Source: Adineta ricciae (lineage: Eukaryota > Rotifera > Eurotatoria > Adinetida > Adinetidae). From it: a stretch of 64,000 nt of DNA. The stretch lies in NCBI GenBank assembly GCA_905250025.1, contig CAJNOJ010000323.1, positions 44,321 to 108,320 of the forward strand, read 5' to 3'. Both the position numbers and the translations under genes were made by a program. How positions within the stretch are numbered: the stretch's first letter is position 1; the number at the start of each line of letters is the position of its first letter. Under the pieces are notes generated by a model. That model did not search any database, was not told the origin of the DNA, and saw only the letters and a program-made list of their open reading frames with translations. Positions 13,301-22,157 of the stretch are shown one piece after another.

Positions 13301-15552
13301 AGATATTGAAGAAACTGCAATGCGAGAATTTGCACCTGTAATCCGAACTGATTACGAAAGAATATCAGTAAATTATCGACTTTGATATCATTATTCGAAC
13401 TTTTTTTCACTTTTTTGTGCCAGTATTGGATGAAGGCAAGTCCGGCAGTATTACGAATATGAGACTCAGAGTCATCGAGACAGAGTTCGATTGCATTCAG
13501 TACTGGAGAAGGTAAATCCTGATGGTTATCAATAGCATATTTCAGTATCCAAATCGTCTGTTGGCGCAAGACAAAATCGTTATCTGGTCGGAAAAGAACA
13601 TTGACGAGTTTATCTAGAATGTTGGTAGATAGACGTTCTTTTGCTTTGACTAACTTCATATAGATAGATAAGATATTGCATACCAACTTCTGATCTTCAC
13701 ACTGTAACATAACTGTAAGTCCTTCAAGAATAAGATTGGGGAGACGCGAGTTTTCATCATTACCAATCAAGCATAATGTCACAGCAGCTGACTTTCGAAG
13801 ATCTTCATTTGCATCTTGTAAAATCTCTCCAAGCCGATCGATCAGCTCCGGTTTCAGTGAACATTTTCTTGGCATGTTTTTAATACTATACTGAAGAGCT
13901 CCTAGACAATTGTGACGCGTCACCAGAGAACGATCTTTTAATTTTGCGATGTCACATAGGATCTTCATGTGTTTTGGTGAAAGTATTCGCTTTCCTACAG
14001 CCGCTGCTTTGAAGTATAGATAGCTAACTTTGTCAGGTATTTCGTTTTTAACTAAATGATCTTCGATCAACTCGAGATCCAATGTTAGATGATGGCCATT
14101 CTTCACACATAGAGCATAAAGTTCAATAATCTTCGCTTTGGAGAAATCAATTGGATCGTTCCGACATTCATCGAGCTTTCGTTCTATTTTTTCAATATGT
14201 CTCAGTTGAAGCGGTTCATTTCGACGTGCTACTATCAGTAGACATTCAGCACAAATTAAACCCAATTCGTATTCCGTACTCAGCAAGTTATCGATCATGA
14301 CGTCAATGGCACGCGCTGGTAGAGTTTGCCCAGCGTTTGCAGCATCCAAAAAGGCATTAGCAACGAGCTTCTGCATTGTAGTTCGCCGTGTTATAGAAAG
14401 CCAGCGCCAACCATTGTCCATCTTGTCGCTCAAGTAATGGAAGTCTTGCGACTTTAGACTTCCTTGTTTTGCTAGCGAACCGAGATGGTTTATTTCGCTT
14501 ACAGTCCGACGATGCCAAGCTTGATTATCACCTGTTTCAACACGTGTTGGTTGAATTTCAATATGGCTCGTGGAATCAAAATCAACAACTGTATCGAGTA
14601 AATGATCAAAATTTACTGAATCAGTAAGAGGCGCAATAACATTTTCTTGTGAACGCGCGATTAATGTGTTTCGAGTAACAACAAGTTCTCTTTTTACGTC
14701 CGAGCTTAAACTATGCAGTACTACCTTCGATACATTTCGCTCATCGTCGAGAAATTCGAGAAGTTCTTGAACGCATTCAGTTATCGAATTATCACTGTTG
14801 GCTGCCAATTCATATAACCTGTCTGATGTACTCGAACTCACACGTGCTCCATTTACGACAATTTTGTAGAGAGTTTTGATGGCAACAACAAGAAGTTTCT
14901 TCGCTGTACTATCGCTTATAATTAATTTCTCCAGTTCGAGCTTGATATGATCTGCTAATTGTTTTCTTTTCCGATAAATATTGAGCATTGTATGAATGAC
15001 TGTTATACGGGCTTGCTCTTTTAATTCCAAATCGTTCGATAAACTTATTATCGACACCCATCGATCGTCGGGAGCTAATTTAACATACTCGTCATTTTCT
15101 GACAGTTTCCGAAATATAAACAGTACAACCCATTGCAACGCAGAATCGTGTAAATATTCATATAGACACTCAATTATCTTTGGTATGAGAATGGTAGTGC
15201 ATGGTATTGTCGATGCAAATGCCCACAGAATGCATTGACGCATCGTAGAATCTGCTGACTTCAGTAGTTCGCTCAGATCCGCAAAGTACGTCGGTTCTAC
15301 AAAACTGCTGTGCCAAGTAGCATGTGCGCATAGGATGTGTTTGGCGTAGATTGAGCCTTCGACATCGTCATTATTTTCCGCTAAGCTTTGAATTTGGCAA
15401 AGTAAGTTATGCTGTAATTCTTCGCCGTTCTTCACCGCGCATATGATTTGTTGACTAGTATCAGGGTCCGCTAGACTGGCTAAGCGATGCGTAAGAGAGG
15501 ATAAAATAATTTCGTCAATTTGATCGAAGAAAATGTTTTTGTTATTCTCCAT
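4303..15552 (-). CDS. Giant intronless SecA-like ATPase with HEAT-like repeats
   Basis: A single uninterrupted reading frame of 3749 codons. I start it at the ATG at 15550-15552 (MENNKN) because the frame upstream opens only with TTG. Residues ~1-1700 are helical, HEAT/ARM-like repeats (for example DDSESHIRNTAGLAF). Residues ~1800-2400 are a SecA DEAD motor: Walker A TGEGKST (G1888-T1893), Walker B DEVD (1992-1995), GRGTD (2284-2288) and the arginine-finger motif GRTSRQG (2320-2326). Bacterial SecA drives preproteins through SecYEG; no SecY, SecB or zinc tail is visible here, so transport is not established. A hydrophobic, glycine-rich segment near 3017-3062 could enter a membrane. It is about four times the length of bacterial SecA (~900 residues). 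The lack of introns in 11 kb beside intron-rich neighbours suggests acquisition from a non-animal source. SecA family assignment is firm; function unknown. Confidence 0.88.
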   Translation of the reverse strand: MENNKNIFFDQIDEIILSSLTHRLASLADPDTSQQIICAVKNGEELQHNLLCQIQSLAENNDDVEGSIYAKHILCAHATWHSSFVEPTYFADLSELLKSADSTMRQCILWAFASTIPCTTILIPKIIECLYEYLHDSALQWVVLFIFRKLSENDEYVKLAPDDRWVSIISLSNDLELKEQARITVIHTMLNIYRKRKQLADHIKLELEKLIISDSTAKKLLVVAIKTLYKIVVNGARVSSSTSDRLYELAANSDNSITECVQELLEFLDDERNVSKVVLHSLSSDVKRELVVTRNTLIARSQENVIAPLTDSVNFDHLLDTVVDFDSTSHIEIQPTRVETGDNQAWHRRTVSEINHLGSLAKQGSLKSQDFHYLSDKMDNGWRWLSITRRTTMQKLVANAFLDAANAGQTLPARAIDVMIDNLLSTEYELGLICAECLLIVARRNEPLQLRHIEKIERKLDECRNDPIDFSKAKIIELYALCVKNGHHLTLDLELIEDHLVKNEIPDKVSYLYFKAAAVGKRILSPKHMKILCDIAKLKDRSLVTRHNCLGALQYSIKNMPRKCSLKPELIDRLGEILQDANEDLRKSAAVTLCLIGNDENSRLPNLILEGLTVMLQCEDQKLVCNILSIYMKLVKAKERLSTNILDKLVNVLFRPDNDFVLRQQTIWILKYAIDNHQDLPSPVLNAIELCLDDSESHIRNTAGLAFIQYWHKKVKKSSNNDIKVDNLLIFFRNQFGLQVQILALQFLQYLMKNRYELSDALLEVIEYCLGDKESSIVTHALTILDLYMKRKPLLERTVLCLEHLLTTETEAIPQVVKLLKIVVVCQGYILSERTIAHLGCLLFGKGHLSNIAILLQLADRNQPLPSDIIDLLRQHYCADVLRYSNVSISKGKAANELLTMTSNGQHVTGSVVETLFNLLKSSQLRSSLLTIFVNIIDNGQRFEHHRIDFFYRILLSSEEESLINLMKIFAQLSRQNYLISEKIVRYLAKFLDKPQVSVYVVEIYQHLIEHHKLVDRHIAQKILRFSNSNVLLAAEQNLQHRLIICSKTIAHRWPEEINQADLPSLLDLYSSSPTISQDIYSIIEALLRNGLILIPDVVEKLKHLLNNCDNVDILSTVAKILACAQSNKQVVHIEEDESFVQDLNKFSHALYTDDVNLKIEAANTISQRRLLPTQILSAIFTTLRDEAINAITIPLLFQASVTLPSSVIDDLLYVMISSKHSIVRETTRKLLRGYVEHAKVQLFFAYEQDWNQKKSVATMLQSSNQADVSRALQIFQGMLALDQRIPREVFLASAWLLSIHKDLTSEILIQALKRDIEMDGDVYEAIQDVFLVYQSKQMFILIQILTQKKIVLQLETLEILRYQIMISESVSALEGAARNQLLPKEILSCLISQLSKESSLRILSVLRYQMLQGAVDDLLEYITKLRLPAIVDDEKLSQLQAFDQYLGTLHTLLFINYFDSTVFDLPPEQWSRECLCVELLTGCANNEPAEIVGFYHHLTLLEQYKAYDLYDDERDLILQELIRKQRTYSLSLSHINQILICLQTLTDHSLDILRSDATNWFINLRRFFILDKLDECLCNAIYSGVAINHLADRIAKQDVISADVIEIFLRSVRQPEHIITYLDIIEKHQITNTELIQLFSNVSNTKDFISLVHEIELTVVNRLLIRQWHGPQAQLISARGYLHRLLELGWMLDKLIGMLSYVRTDADSCQSLAHFVDSLKTICQYKMKDNIVGKLNQIYSKEEAQLWPLSVHICVIEYRFGLTNPEKPISTLLEEIQILNRIPFRTSFIEILNRMNQALKSSSLISKQKIPIKDWNVSHIKSWASSISQQQNKDNAKRDYLPEILAVLHRAIYLHSTFEVRDVQILAILIILDRNHDSGRLLQVLTGEGKSTIVSILTVIQAIQGKRVDIVTSSITLAKRDVNQWKSFYDMFNLTAAHNNDETNYVEGFKCCYKENIVYGTASQFQFDILRDEFSLLKTRADRPFDLVIIDEVDSMLIDETNATARLAEHLPGMEWLNPLLYTIWQIINKCSDPISNRDQILKTARHFIYNSQTQLKYPTHLSDFVSSSLPLWVDHGIQAKVEYRLDYQYIIKKDEMGTLRIMPIDYSNTGVIQCHTTWSDGLHQFLQIKHGLKMTPLTVTTNYMSNYDLFTRYKNEIYGFSGTLGSPDAQTLLSKIYQVDNIVIPPCKPKRHYQLEAVLPSTDEDWLNTIVQNTIDHVNKRRAVLVICETRIDAKTIFKELQRQQPTSSIRLYTDNTDRIESNVVSNRVDCGDIIVATNLAGRGTDLKTTYDVEKHGGLHISLTFLPKNVRVEEQALGRTSRQGNFGTSQLILNRQRTFLQLMSWYPDYWNAHRHEFSDLTDIGIETIYDWRTQSESEQLDQIWKRDICELKEKSRLFRAFCVYLTELKETKEYTCCLSSVKEQWGLWLKSVDQREQARRMLERTIKEAGFYCIDQSLGYQSLFDVICYQLRDQMSADTIKKKITEHISNNNNIYKGNEETQRYWAITRALNTSILMFRSDFVNPFLYKAENTTSTCYIGYVVSQVYLVLEPLSPHTYYNFDEFEQTPPPDSDTMQSDLSCEELASVIKLKDSIWAKVDKQNLNDSFEEFKKQTRKEHEANQAIRNPYYLIFEADHLITKYCSLIHRIKTIPNFVPFINCRDHIIVQAVNLLKRAVELDSAFAFTALINLAYFTIVQHKPSETYKLTAKSFLMEAQKQIEQHIVPSLVFMKALPCNENDDIMHEDFSRQMEAKLMVISSYSTSIEQAISNIENSQKLIDFSSKCNQTIKTAEKLYRKKPTEFICENCREIKLTFHSLTVVEDVIKTDQALELLKLIPSDYSHVSIEYSDMDKTKLEALSSNIPSCREYQNNLLDPNLESKQMTLITSINIESNAQLSDSSIVSTRSYVDTTVEMVERLPDDQSSSCYFENLSPEKARHLLQKNTDRNFVLHFHQLTHTQALKILDKFDRNEQNINASFKSVTEYHFQNNRLTEEELHEYAGMGISRFLLVEELQPRPIIASAIVVTFGGIQVVSGACLIALTNGIGVTLGTSLIGEGISDIFFGIQSVWSRHLSLKQYSIQKGLSLLLSFSSLGFSTVNQAVSIARTNADFGSHFFGQTMKETVNIFKSSFTAIGTTAAPAATGLSLTLGRKQLMTLGKLVVKRPIANLLSKASDSLKPFIQAKMIELVNEQLDNIAFVSTLNKALIADMYYETDRYQKEIENIINDLLKKQANICAKKRVLVNALRKIAPKLVSAAVKLSGILSQTHNVSDEILLRAIGVYSSALCEFGKAYQFNVEMQNLFATFFEQCTTLKIPTFKELLHHRSGCLISESTATEIYEELLKHKFVHSDYGTDALYDRQNSDSDFSGQTSSCARSMFQTFANHWTEFFKKFEHIDEDQKQHVLHVVRIFSKANHSLLKKKFRQKVVDLFVEHIVTDLYDEIIQPLIKQIVKRATDFLADQLDDECDTKDKSIKYRKTPKNKTNHRDSFHNDLIEKFHDLIGNDNLVNLLGILAALKNQPISIVQKQIENGSIQNIESKCEAFVLTNPRYMEGIISIIYYNYACRKVTARENLSSTDHFYFPYEKYDAFQRNMKDLVQQNTHQSIILSHWLTSNSLHFDIETTTFILLYPQMKFLERTGFKLNSIRLCKRVPSDADQEVVCFVYCSYEGVDRTERLEEYANNMLSILNPNDNIREDIVADSPIVIVNMCLDKYFHYMLMKKEIIITDAYDEIETLLFASTSKNIHL

Positions 15553-17790
15553 TGTGCGCAATTGTTAAGTGAAGAATGACGATAAGTTTATTTGTCGGCA
15601 TTGTCTGCATCTATATAATTTTATTCTATCGAACGTTTTCATACAGAAAAAAATCCAACATACAGTAAAGAAAAGAAAAAGATTGAGTAATACAAACTAT
15701 GAAAAACTGCAAAGTCACAGAAAAACAATTGCGTTAATACTATAAACTATTATATGAATTGAATGAGAACAAAAGTTGGAACAAGCACGGATTTCTACTA
15801 CTGCGCTTCAAATGAAAAATTGTTTAATAAAGCAGGGTGTGACCATTGCTGACGAAAGAGATGTATACGCAAATGGAGCAACATGCTCATTGATTTCTTC
15901 TTCTTGAAAATCGCATCATTCTAATAGACAGTGCACATGAGATAAACAGAATTAGTCTGAGACAAAAGTACGCTTGACTAGATTTTCACAAAGTAGAATG
16001 CTGTTTTTCGAAAATTGTTATGGTCCGATTGTGTATATCCATATCTACCGTACAATTCATGAATGTGTCAATGCTTTGGTGCATCATCACACCCACCCTC
16101 ATCCTGAAAATGACTGGAATGCAATAAATTTTGAAAGACTCCTGAGAAATCATCAGTTTCCTGCATAAAATCCATATTCACTTTCATATTCGTCAACTTA
16201 GTAATCGTTTATATTTTTACGCTGAATGTACGATTTATTTTTTATAATTTGTTGTCAGTGTGATATATATGCATGTGTTCGTACTTATGTTTTGAATATA
16301 TTAACGAAGGCATCTGACAAGCGGAGTATGATGAAAAACAAGCTGAATCATTGCTAAGTGAAACTAGTTTGCATAAACCGTTAATCGTTTGATCAATGAA
16401 CCAAAGGTATAGCAGTACAGATTAAAATATTTTGATCCGAACTATAGGATAGACTGAACTTTTTTAAGGTAAAATGCCTATGTATGATTAAACTACGTAG
16501 AAGATTAACTTCCAGGTATATCACTCTTTGTTTCGACCGTTTAAATAGTAACTTGAACAAGAAAAATGTTGAAATCTATTTCGACATAATGAAGAAAGTA
16601 TTTTACATTAGAACATCAGTCATAATTTATGTTTAATGGAAAGTGATGAGCAGCATATTTTATATTCATCAAAAGAGAATTTAGTTAGAAAATAACTAAA
16701 GAATTTTAATTTGCACTAGTTCAATTTAAAACTGAACTGGATTTTGATCTGTACTACGACATATACAATGAAGTTTCAGTATTGAAATGACAAACATCTG
16801 CGTAACGTGACAACTGTAGAGTTTACGCAAGCAAGTGTGAATCTTTTCATGTATTGCATATCTTTTTCAGCATCGCACAATCACAAGAACGATTCTAGTA
16901 TTCATCGCTTTCGAACTATGACGTTGACTTATGTAGTATTCGATGGTTTAATACGAATTATTGTTTGTACAATGAAGGTGACATTAGTTTCAGCTATTCA
17001 TATAAGAATGATATGATACATTCTCGTGGCATTGTTAATCACAGGTTTTTCGTCGCAACATATTGAAATTTTAATGTCGCACAACAATACAGATCTGCTA
17101 AAAAGCGGCCGAAGTGTCATTGATCGCTTTAATGTTTTTACAGAATTGTAAAAATTTTTCTTTTTTCTCTATTATTTAATGGATGATCGAAGGAGTTACT
17201 TTTTTCAAATTTGTCAGGTTTCTTCTAATAAAGAAATACACATCGAGCCAAAGAACGACGATCACCACCCACTACTTGCTGTTTTTAGGTTGTTTAAATC
17301 CAAATTGATGACGATTGGCTGGAAAGTAGTCATGTCTTTTTTATGTCCTGTTTGGCACTATGGTCGCTGCATACTTGAGCATAACGTACTTTTTCTTTTT
17401 TTGGAAGTCATGTTCCGAAAAAGTACGTTCTTTTTTGTTCTTTCCTTCCAAAACAAGAGCGCATGCAGGACGATAAACGTTTACCAAAGAGAAACATTAG
17501 AGAAAGACGAGAAGACAGCAACAAACTATGTGCTGTCTAATAACATAGAATAGTAAGTTTTATTGAACTAAATCGATAGTGAGAAGAATATCGAATCTAT
17601 ATAACAATTAAAAGTCAATTTTCGATCGTTCTTGCGAAATTATCGATTTTTACTCGATTATATTTACCGAGTATTTATAAACATAACAAATGTGATCTAC
17701 ACTATGAGTTCATTTTAGAATGATGATTATTCTACTCTAATTACCTGAAATAGACCATCCTGTATTGAAACATTCATTTACTTTGTTACC
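15553..17790. other. Intergenic between the SecA-like gene and the sulfotransferase (divergent promoters)
   Basis: No supported gene. The two flanking genes are transcribed away from each other, so both promoters should lie here. The counterpart in block B (43915-45467) is about 700 bp shorter: roughly 16.1-16.36 kb and 16.5-17.0 kb have no match there. Open frames in this stretch are broken in the other copy by indels and are treated as chance. A conserved hairpin is listed separately. Confidence 0.6.
17383..17429. repeat. Conserved 13-bp inverted repeat (hairpin) upstream of the sulfotransferase
   Basis: The arms AACGTACTTTTTC (17383-17395) and GAAAAAGTACGTT (17417-17429) are perfect reverse complements. 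Between them lies a smaller nested GGAA...TTCC pair. The same structure occurs at 45061-45107 in block B with both arms unchanged, although flanking sequence has indels. It lies about 360 bp upstream of the sulfotransferase ATG. It may be a transcribed hairpin, a bound palindrome or a degenerate mobile-element end. Confidence 0.6.
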
Positions 17791-19181
17791 ATGGATTCAA
17801 ATGTCCTTGTTAGAAGAAGTTTCACAACCGGCTACTTTCGAATATACAAGAAATATTATCTACATATAATTGCCTTGATAGGTTTCCTGATTGTGATCCA
17901 AAGCCGTACACGTGTTGTTTTCACGAGTAAGAGAAAAAGAAATTTAACTGATGAAAACATCTGAAAAGTGCTTTCTATCCAGCTGCATCGATAATCTACC
18001 AATATTCGCCGAACTTACATAACGTAAGTCACAATTATACCTATTTAATGAAATGTCCATCGGAAAACTCACCCAAGCATCTTTCTGTACATCCACATCA
18101 ACTAGTCAATATGATATCCATAGTCTTACAGTCCAGTTCTTTAATGTACTGTCCTGTTCCAAAAATAGCAACGAAAACTCTGTTAAATATTATACTATAT
18201 GTGCATGTGCGTGATCTTATTCATCATGTCGAGAATAATTGGACAAATGTTAGCACTAACAGAGCACAGATAGAAAAGATGATTAATATTTCTGCTTTTA
18301 TCAAAGATCTGCAATTTGTATGACATTTAGATGCTCATTCTATCATTGGAAACTTAAACATTTCATTCTTTTAGAATGGAGTTGTCATCCCGAAATCGGA
18401 GATGCCCAAATCTGCTGTTGAGTTTCTTCACATGTATCTCAACATTCTTCAATTTGGTACGATCAATACATCGTCTTCATCGAAACTCATTAATCCTTGG
18501 CGACTTCGTTTCACATTCGCATTCCCTTATTTTCGCCTGAACAATCTTCCTAGTTTAGCAGAGATATTCACACCATCTTTCAATCGAGTTATTTTCGTTC
18601 GTCATCCTTTTGAACGTCTAGCATCGGCTTATAAAGAGAGAATTGCTACACTTGCCAAGGATAGAATTGAGCCCGAACCCGAATACGACGCCATGCGCAC
18701 AGAAATTTGCCAACAACGCGTGGTGTCTCAAAGAGTTCGTTCATTAAGACCAACACAAGATTCATGCATGCATACGGTGCCGTCATTCGAAGACTTCCTT
18801 CGCTATATTCTTACCATAACTCACATACCTAATGGAATTGCTCGCATGAACTATCACTGGCAACCCTATTCCGTCCTCTGTCAAGTTTGTAAATTTAAGT
18901 ATAACTTCATTGGTAAATATGAAATGTTCAATGATGATTTATCTCGGTTCCTCAAGCTTTACAATATATCTAATTGGAATATTGAGCGACGAAATGGTGC
19001 ATCAGGTCTTTCTAAGCGGGATTACCAAGCTTATTACGACACATTGCCAGATGATCTTATTTGCGAACTGATCAAACTGTACCGTGATGATATGCGTTTA
19101 TTTAAGTATCGAATTGAAGATTACGTTAATCGAACTACCTTATTTCAAAATTGTAAATGGCTCACGTCAGCCCTTTCCTAA
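17791..19181 (+). CDS. Golgi-type carbohydrate sulfotransferase (Sulfotransfer_2 family)
   Basis: Three exons, 17791-17926, 17983-18317 and 18375-19181, give a 425-residue type II membrane protein. After a short basic cytosolic tail comes one hydrophobic anchor (about residues 27-41), then the lumenal catalytic domain. The PAPS 5'-phosphosulfate loop is PVPKIATKT (103-111) and the 3'-phosphate motif is RVIFVRHPFERLASAY (228-243). FIGKYEMFNDD further on is also typical of chondroitin/HNK-1-type sulfotransferases. Splicing is supported by GT-AG ends, 56- and 57-nt introns, a continuous frame and identical exon lengths in the block B copy. These enzymes transfer sulfate from PAPS to glycan hydroxyls; the acceptor sugar cannot be predicted. 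The phosphosulfate loop lacks the usual glycine-cysteine after PK, an oddity shared by both copies. Confidence 0.88.
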
Positions 19182-19711
19182 TACTTAAAATTTAAGCACG
19201 AAATGCGTTAATTTACATGTCAAGAAATCGAATTAGTCATTTTACAGGACTTTGCTAAAAATATATTTTGTTTTACTTTTTATGTTTGTATAGATGAGTA
19301 TAGCACGTTTTTGTCTTACATTCTCATTCTGTTTCTAATAAATAATGCATAAACATAAAACTGGTGAAGTAGAATACAGATGTAAAAACGCGTCATTCGT
19401 CAAATCGACTAGTTGATTTGATAAAATCTCAATGAACTTCCAATGGATCACTTCTCTACTCCTTAATACATTGTTTCTATTCAGATGACATACTTCAGGG
19501 ATATAACCCTATTTTTGTTTCGAATTGATACAAACAGGTTTCAAGAGCAATCAAAAGATCAAGATTATCATTTTTATTTTTTATACGTTTTATTCGAATA
19601 AAATATACATTACAGAAAAAAAAACACACTCGGTTTAAAAGCACATTTTTATTAGTATTTTTAATTTGATAAACTACACAAAATCAACAAAAAAAAACTT
19701 GTCCAGTGAAA
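19182..19711. other. Intergenic, convergent 3' ends
   Basis: This separates the sulfotransferase stop from the DWNN gene stop. It is AT-rich, with AATAAA-like signals on both strands (for example near 19337 on plus and TTTATT near 19575). No gene is seen. Confidence 0.5.
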
Positions 19712-20584
19712 CTAGTTAACAGGCGTATTTGCTATTGGTTTGCAGAATGATCGATACGGTGAAAAACGTTGAGCATAATGGAACTTTCGACCTCGATTAC
19801 GAGCAAAGTACTGTGGTGATTGTTGATAAGCAGTATTTGAACATGGAAAACTAGAGCAGGAACTGACAGATATCCTCTGATCACTTCGACCTTTATTCGA
19901 AAATACCTGTACAAGATTAGTGTTAGTCACATTAAAAATCGTAGTGTCCTCTTTCACTGAAAAAGTATGATTTAATCTTTTTAGGAATGAATTGGGTTTT
20001 ACACATGTCGTCATTGTGGAGCTTTGCGTCAATCGTGCAGAACCGTTGTAAGGATATCCTGTCGACTGGTTAGCACTTGTTTCTGTAGATTTGAATCTGT
20101 GTCGCATCGCGTTGATGTTTGGTTGATATCTAAATAATTCGATACAAAAATGCATTGGATTAGTTTAACTTCTTCAAGTAGAAAATATGTGTTTTCTCAC
20201 TCTTTGATAACGCCACTAACTAACGCAGATGGTTGTCGGCGTTCACTTTGGACTGTTTCCGGAGTTAATGGCTTGTAAATCTCACGTGGTCGTCGAGTCA
20301 CAATAACACTTCTGTAGAGTGGAATGAAATCGCTACCATTCTGATATTCTAAAAACACTGGCAGATATAGATGTTGAAAGATCATATAGCTGAGACAACA
20401 TACCGTGATCGGTCGAAGCATCTTTGACGATATAAACAGTATCATCTTTCCAACGACGTAATTTCTTTTTGTTTGACTGACCGATAAGAGAATCTCTGAG
20501 CTGATTTACGACACAACCTACCTGATTACAAGGAAAGATTTTGAAATCCTTCTCAGACTTGAATCGATAACGAATAAAAGACAT
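19712..20584 (-). CDS. DWNN-domain protein (RBBP6-like N-terminal domain only)
   Basis: Three exons, 20404-20584, 20201-20348 and 19712-20129, give 248 residues. The start is the ATG at 20584, giving MSFIRYRFKSEKDF, the usual DWNN opening; a TTG or upstream in-frame codon is less likely. The ubiquitin-like DWNN fold spans residues ~1-80 and ends in RSVIVTRRP, matching the family's SVIVRR strand. In RBBP6/Mpe1 this domain precedes a zinc knuckle and RING and takes part in mRNA 3' processing and ubiquitination. Here the remaining ~165 residues are Ser/Thr/Asn-rich with no CCHC knuckle or RING, so this is a DWNN-only or shortened paralogue. Introns are 55 and 71 nt. The block B copy has the same exon lengths apart from a 9-nt insertion in exon 3. 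Confidence 0.75.
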
Positions 20585-22157
20585 AGGTTCACTTCGAACA
20601 TTGAGATACATATTTCAAAGTTTTATTTTCAAATACGAAAAAAATCCAACAAAAAAAAAGCAAATGAATATTACACACACACACAGAGATAATAAAATAA
20701 CCTAATGAACACGACAGTGCAGCAGAAAAAAAAATCGTCGACAAATGCGAAAACGAAATGAATGTAATATCAAAGGAGCAAATAATTATATACACAGAGT
20801 AAAACGAAAATACCCAATGACGCATATTTCTTCTTACGCAATCACAGTGACTCACAGGGAAAAGAACAGAGTGTGTGGGTCATAGAATAACAGACATTTT
20901 ACCTGAAGTGAAGACGATTTTAGAAATATTATGGAATCAACGCAGAGTTGTGATTGGCTGAATAATGTTATACGAAGCACGATTCTATCAAATAAACAGC
21001 TTTTCAAACTGCTGATTTGTGTTAACCCACTTACGAACTCGAAAGACGTAAATCAGTGCTACATATGTGGATCAGTTCAATCAGGGAAAAGTACAATTCA
21101 AATTCACTACCACGATTTGTTGTCTCTATACGCGAGCAATTTCATTACAATAGTCCGGTCAAACACAACATTCGCGAATAGTGACTGTCAGATTCTCAAT
21201 TGATCTGCTTTTTGATATATTGATAATCGTTTGATGAAGAACTGCTTACGTTAATCATTTTATTATGTTAACATATCGTAGTTTCAATCCAGATTTCATT
21301 ATGATATTCAACAATATGAATACCCTAGTTTCTTTATGAAAAAGTTTTAGTTAAAGCAAAATTGGAGTGAATTGTACTTCTCTGTCATATACACATCACC
21401 ATTGTAATTCTCATGACATATAATATTTAGCAACGAGAAACTTGTACTTTATTTATACTAAACAATGTTACATGGAGAAAAGATCTTACAGAAACAGACT
21501 TTAAATATAAGAAGTAAGTTATTCAATCCTTAAAAAGGGACATTTTAAATCTAGTATTTTCCGAGTACAAGCAAATATTGTTCGATTTTAATTGATTATT
21601 TCAACTTCATCAATTACCGAGCTACTGAAGTCGGTTTTCCGCCAGATTGCTCATGTGAAATCTGACTTTCACAGCCTTTTTCTTGTCAAAGCAAAAAAAA
21701 TCCGACGAAACATATATTCAATAATCTAAAACTGAAACAGTTTTGATAACTATTAACGATCTTCTATCTTTTAATCATAATAGAACAAATCAAGTTTATT
21801 TTGTGTCAACTTGCTTTCTGAATGTGCGTTTCGGTTAATTGTCAACAGTATAAGATGTAAGCAATCCTTAAATGTTGGATCTGGAGAAAATACTTCTACG
21901 TAGAAAGCTGCAAAGGATGAGGAAACAAGTAGAGATGGAGATAATTGTAAAGTGAACTCGGTGCGCCATAATTTATTAAAGTTCAGCGCAAAACCCAAAT
22001 ACAGTTACAATTAGAAATTAATTTCACTTCTCTGTAAGCAGAAGAACTTTGAAAAGAAGCATTTACTATTCAAAAGTTACAAACAATAATTTGAGACAAT
22101 ATGTTAATGATAGAAAAACAGAAAACAAGTCCAATTGCATCCTAGAGATTGATATAG
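20585..22157. other. Intergenic between DWNN and membrane-protein genes
   Basis: Holds the DWNN promoter side, a short AC repeat near 20673-20686 and AT-rich sequence. A small open frame at 20931-21203 is not supported because its block B equivalent has an early in-frame stop. Position 21901-21902 is the empty TA site of the transposon found in block B. Confidence 0.5.
21901..21902. other. Empty target site (TA) of the block B transposon
   Basis: Sequence reading TACTTCTACG-TA-GAAAGCTG is continuous here. In block B the matching TA is duplicated at 49676-49677 and 56059-56060 on either side of the 6381-bp element. It shows the state before insertion. Confidence 0.88.

Noticed and set aside
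17179-17553. 124-codon plus-strand open frame upstream of the sulfotransferase
   Set aside because: The block B equivalent is broken by frameshifting indels and it spans the hairpin.
20931-21203. 90-codon plus-strand open frame with a Cys pair and a GKST string
   Set aside because: The equivalent in block B has a TGA after a few codons and several non-conservative changes; the GKST is not in a P-loop context.
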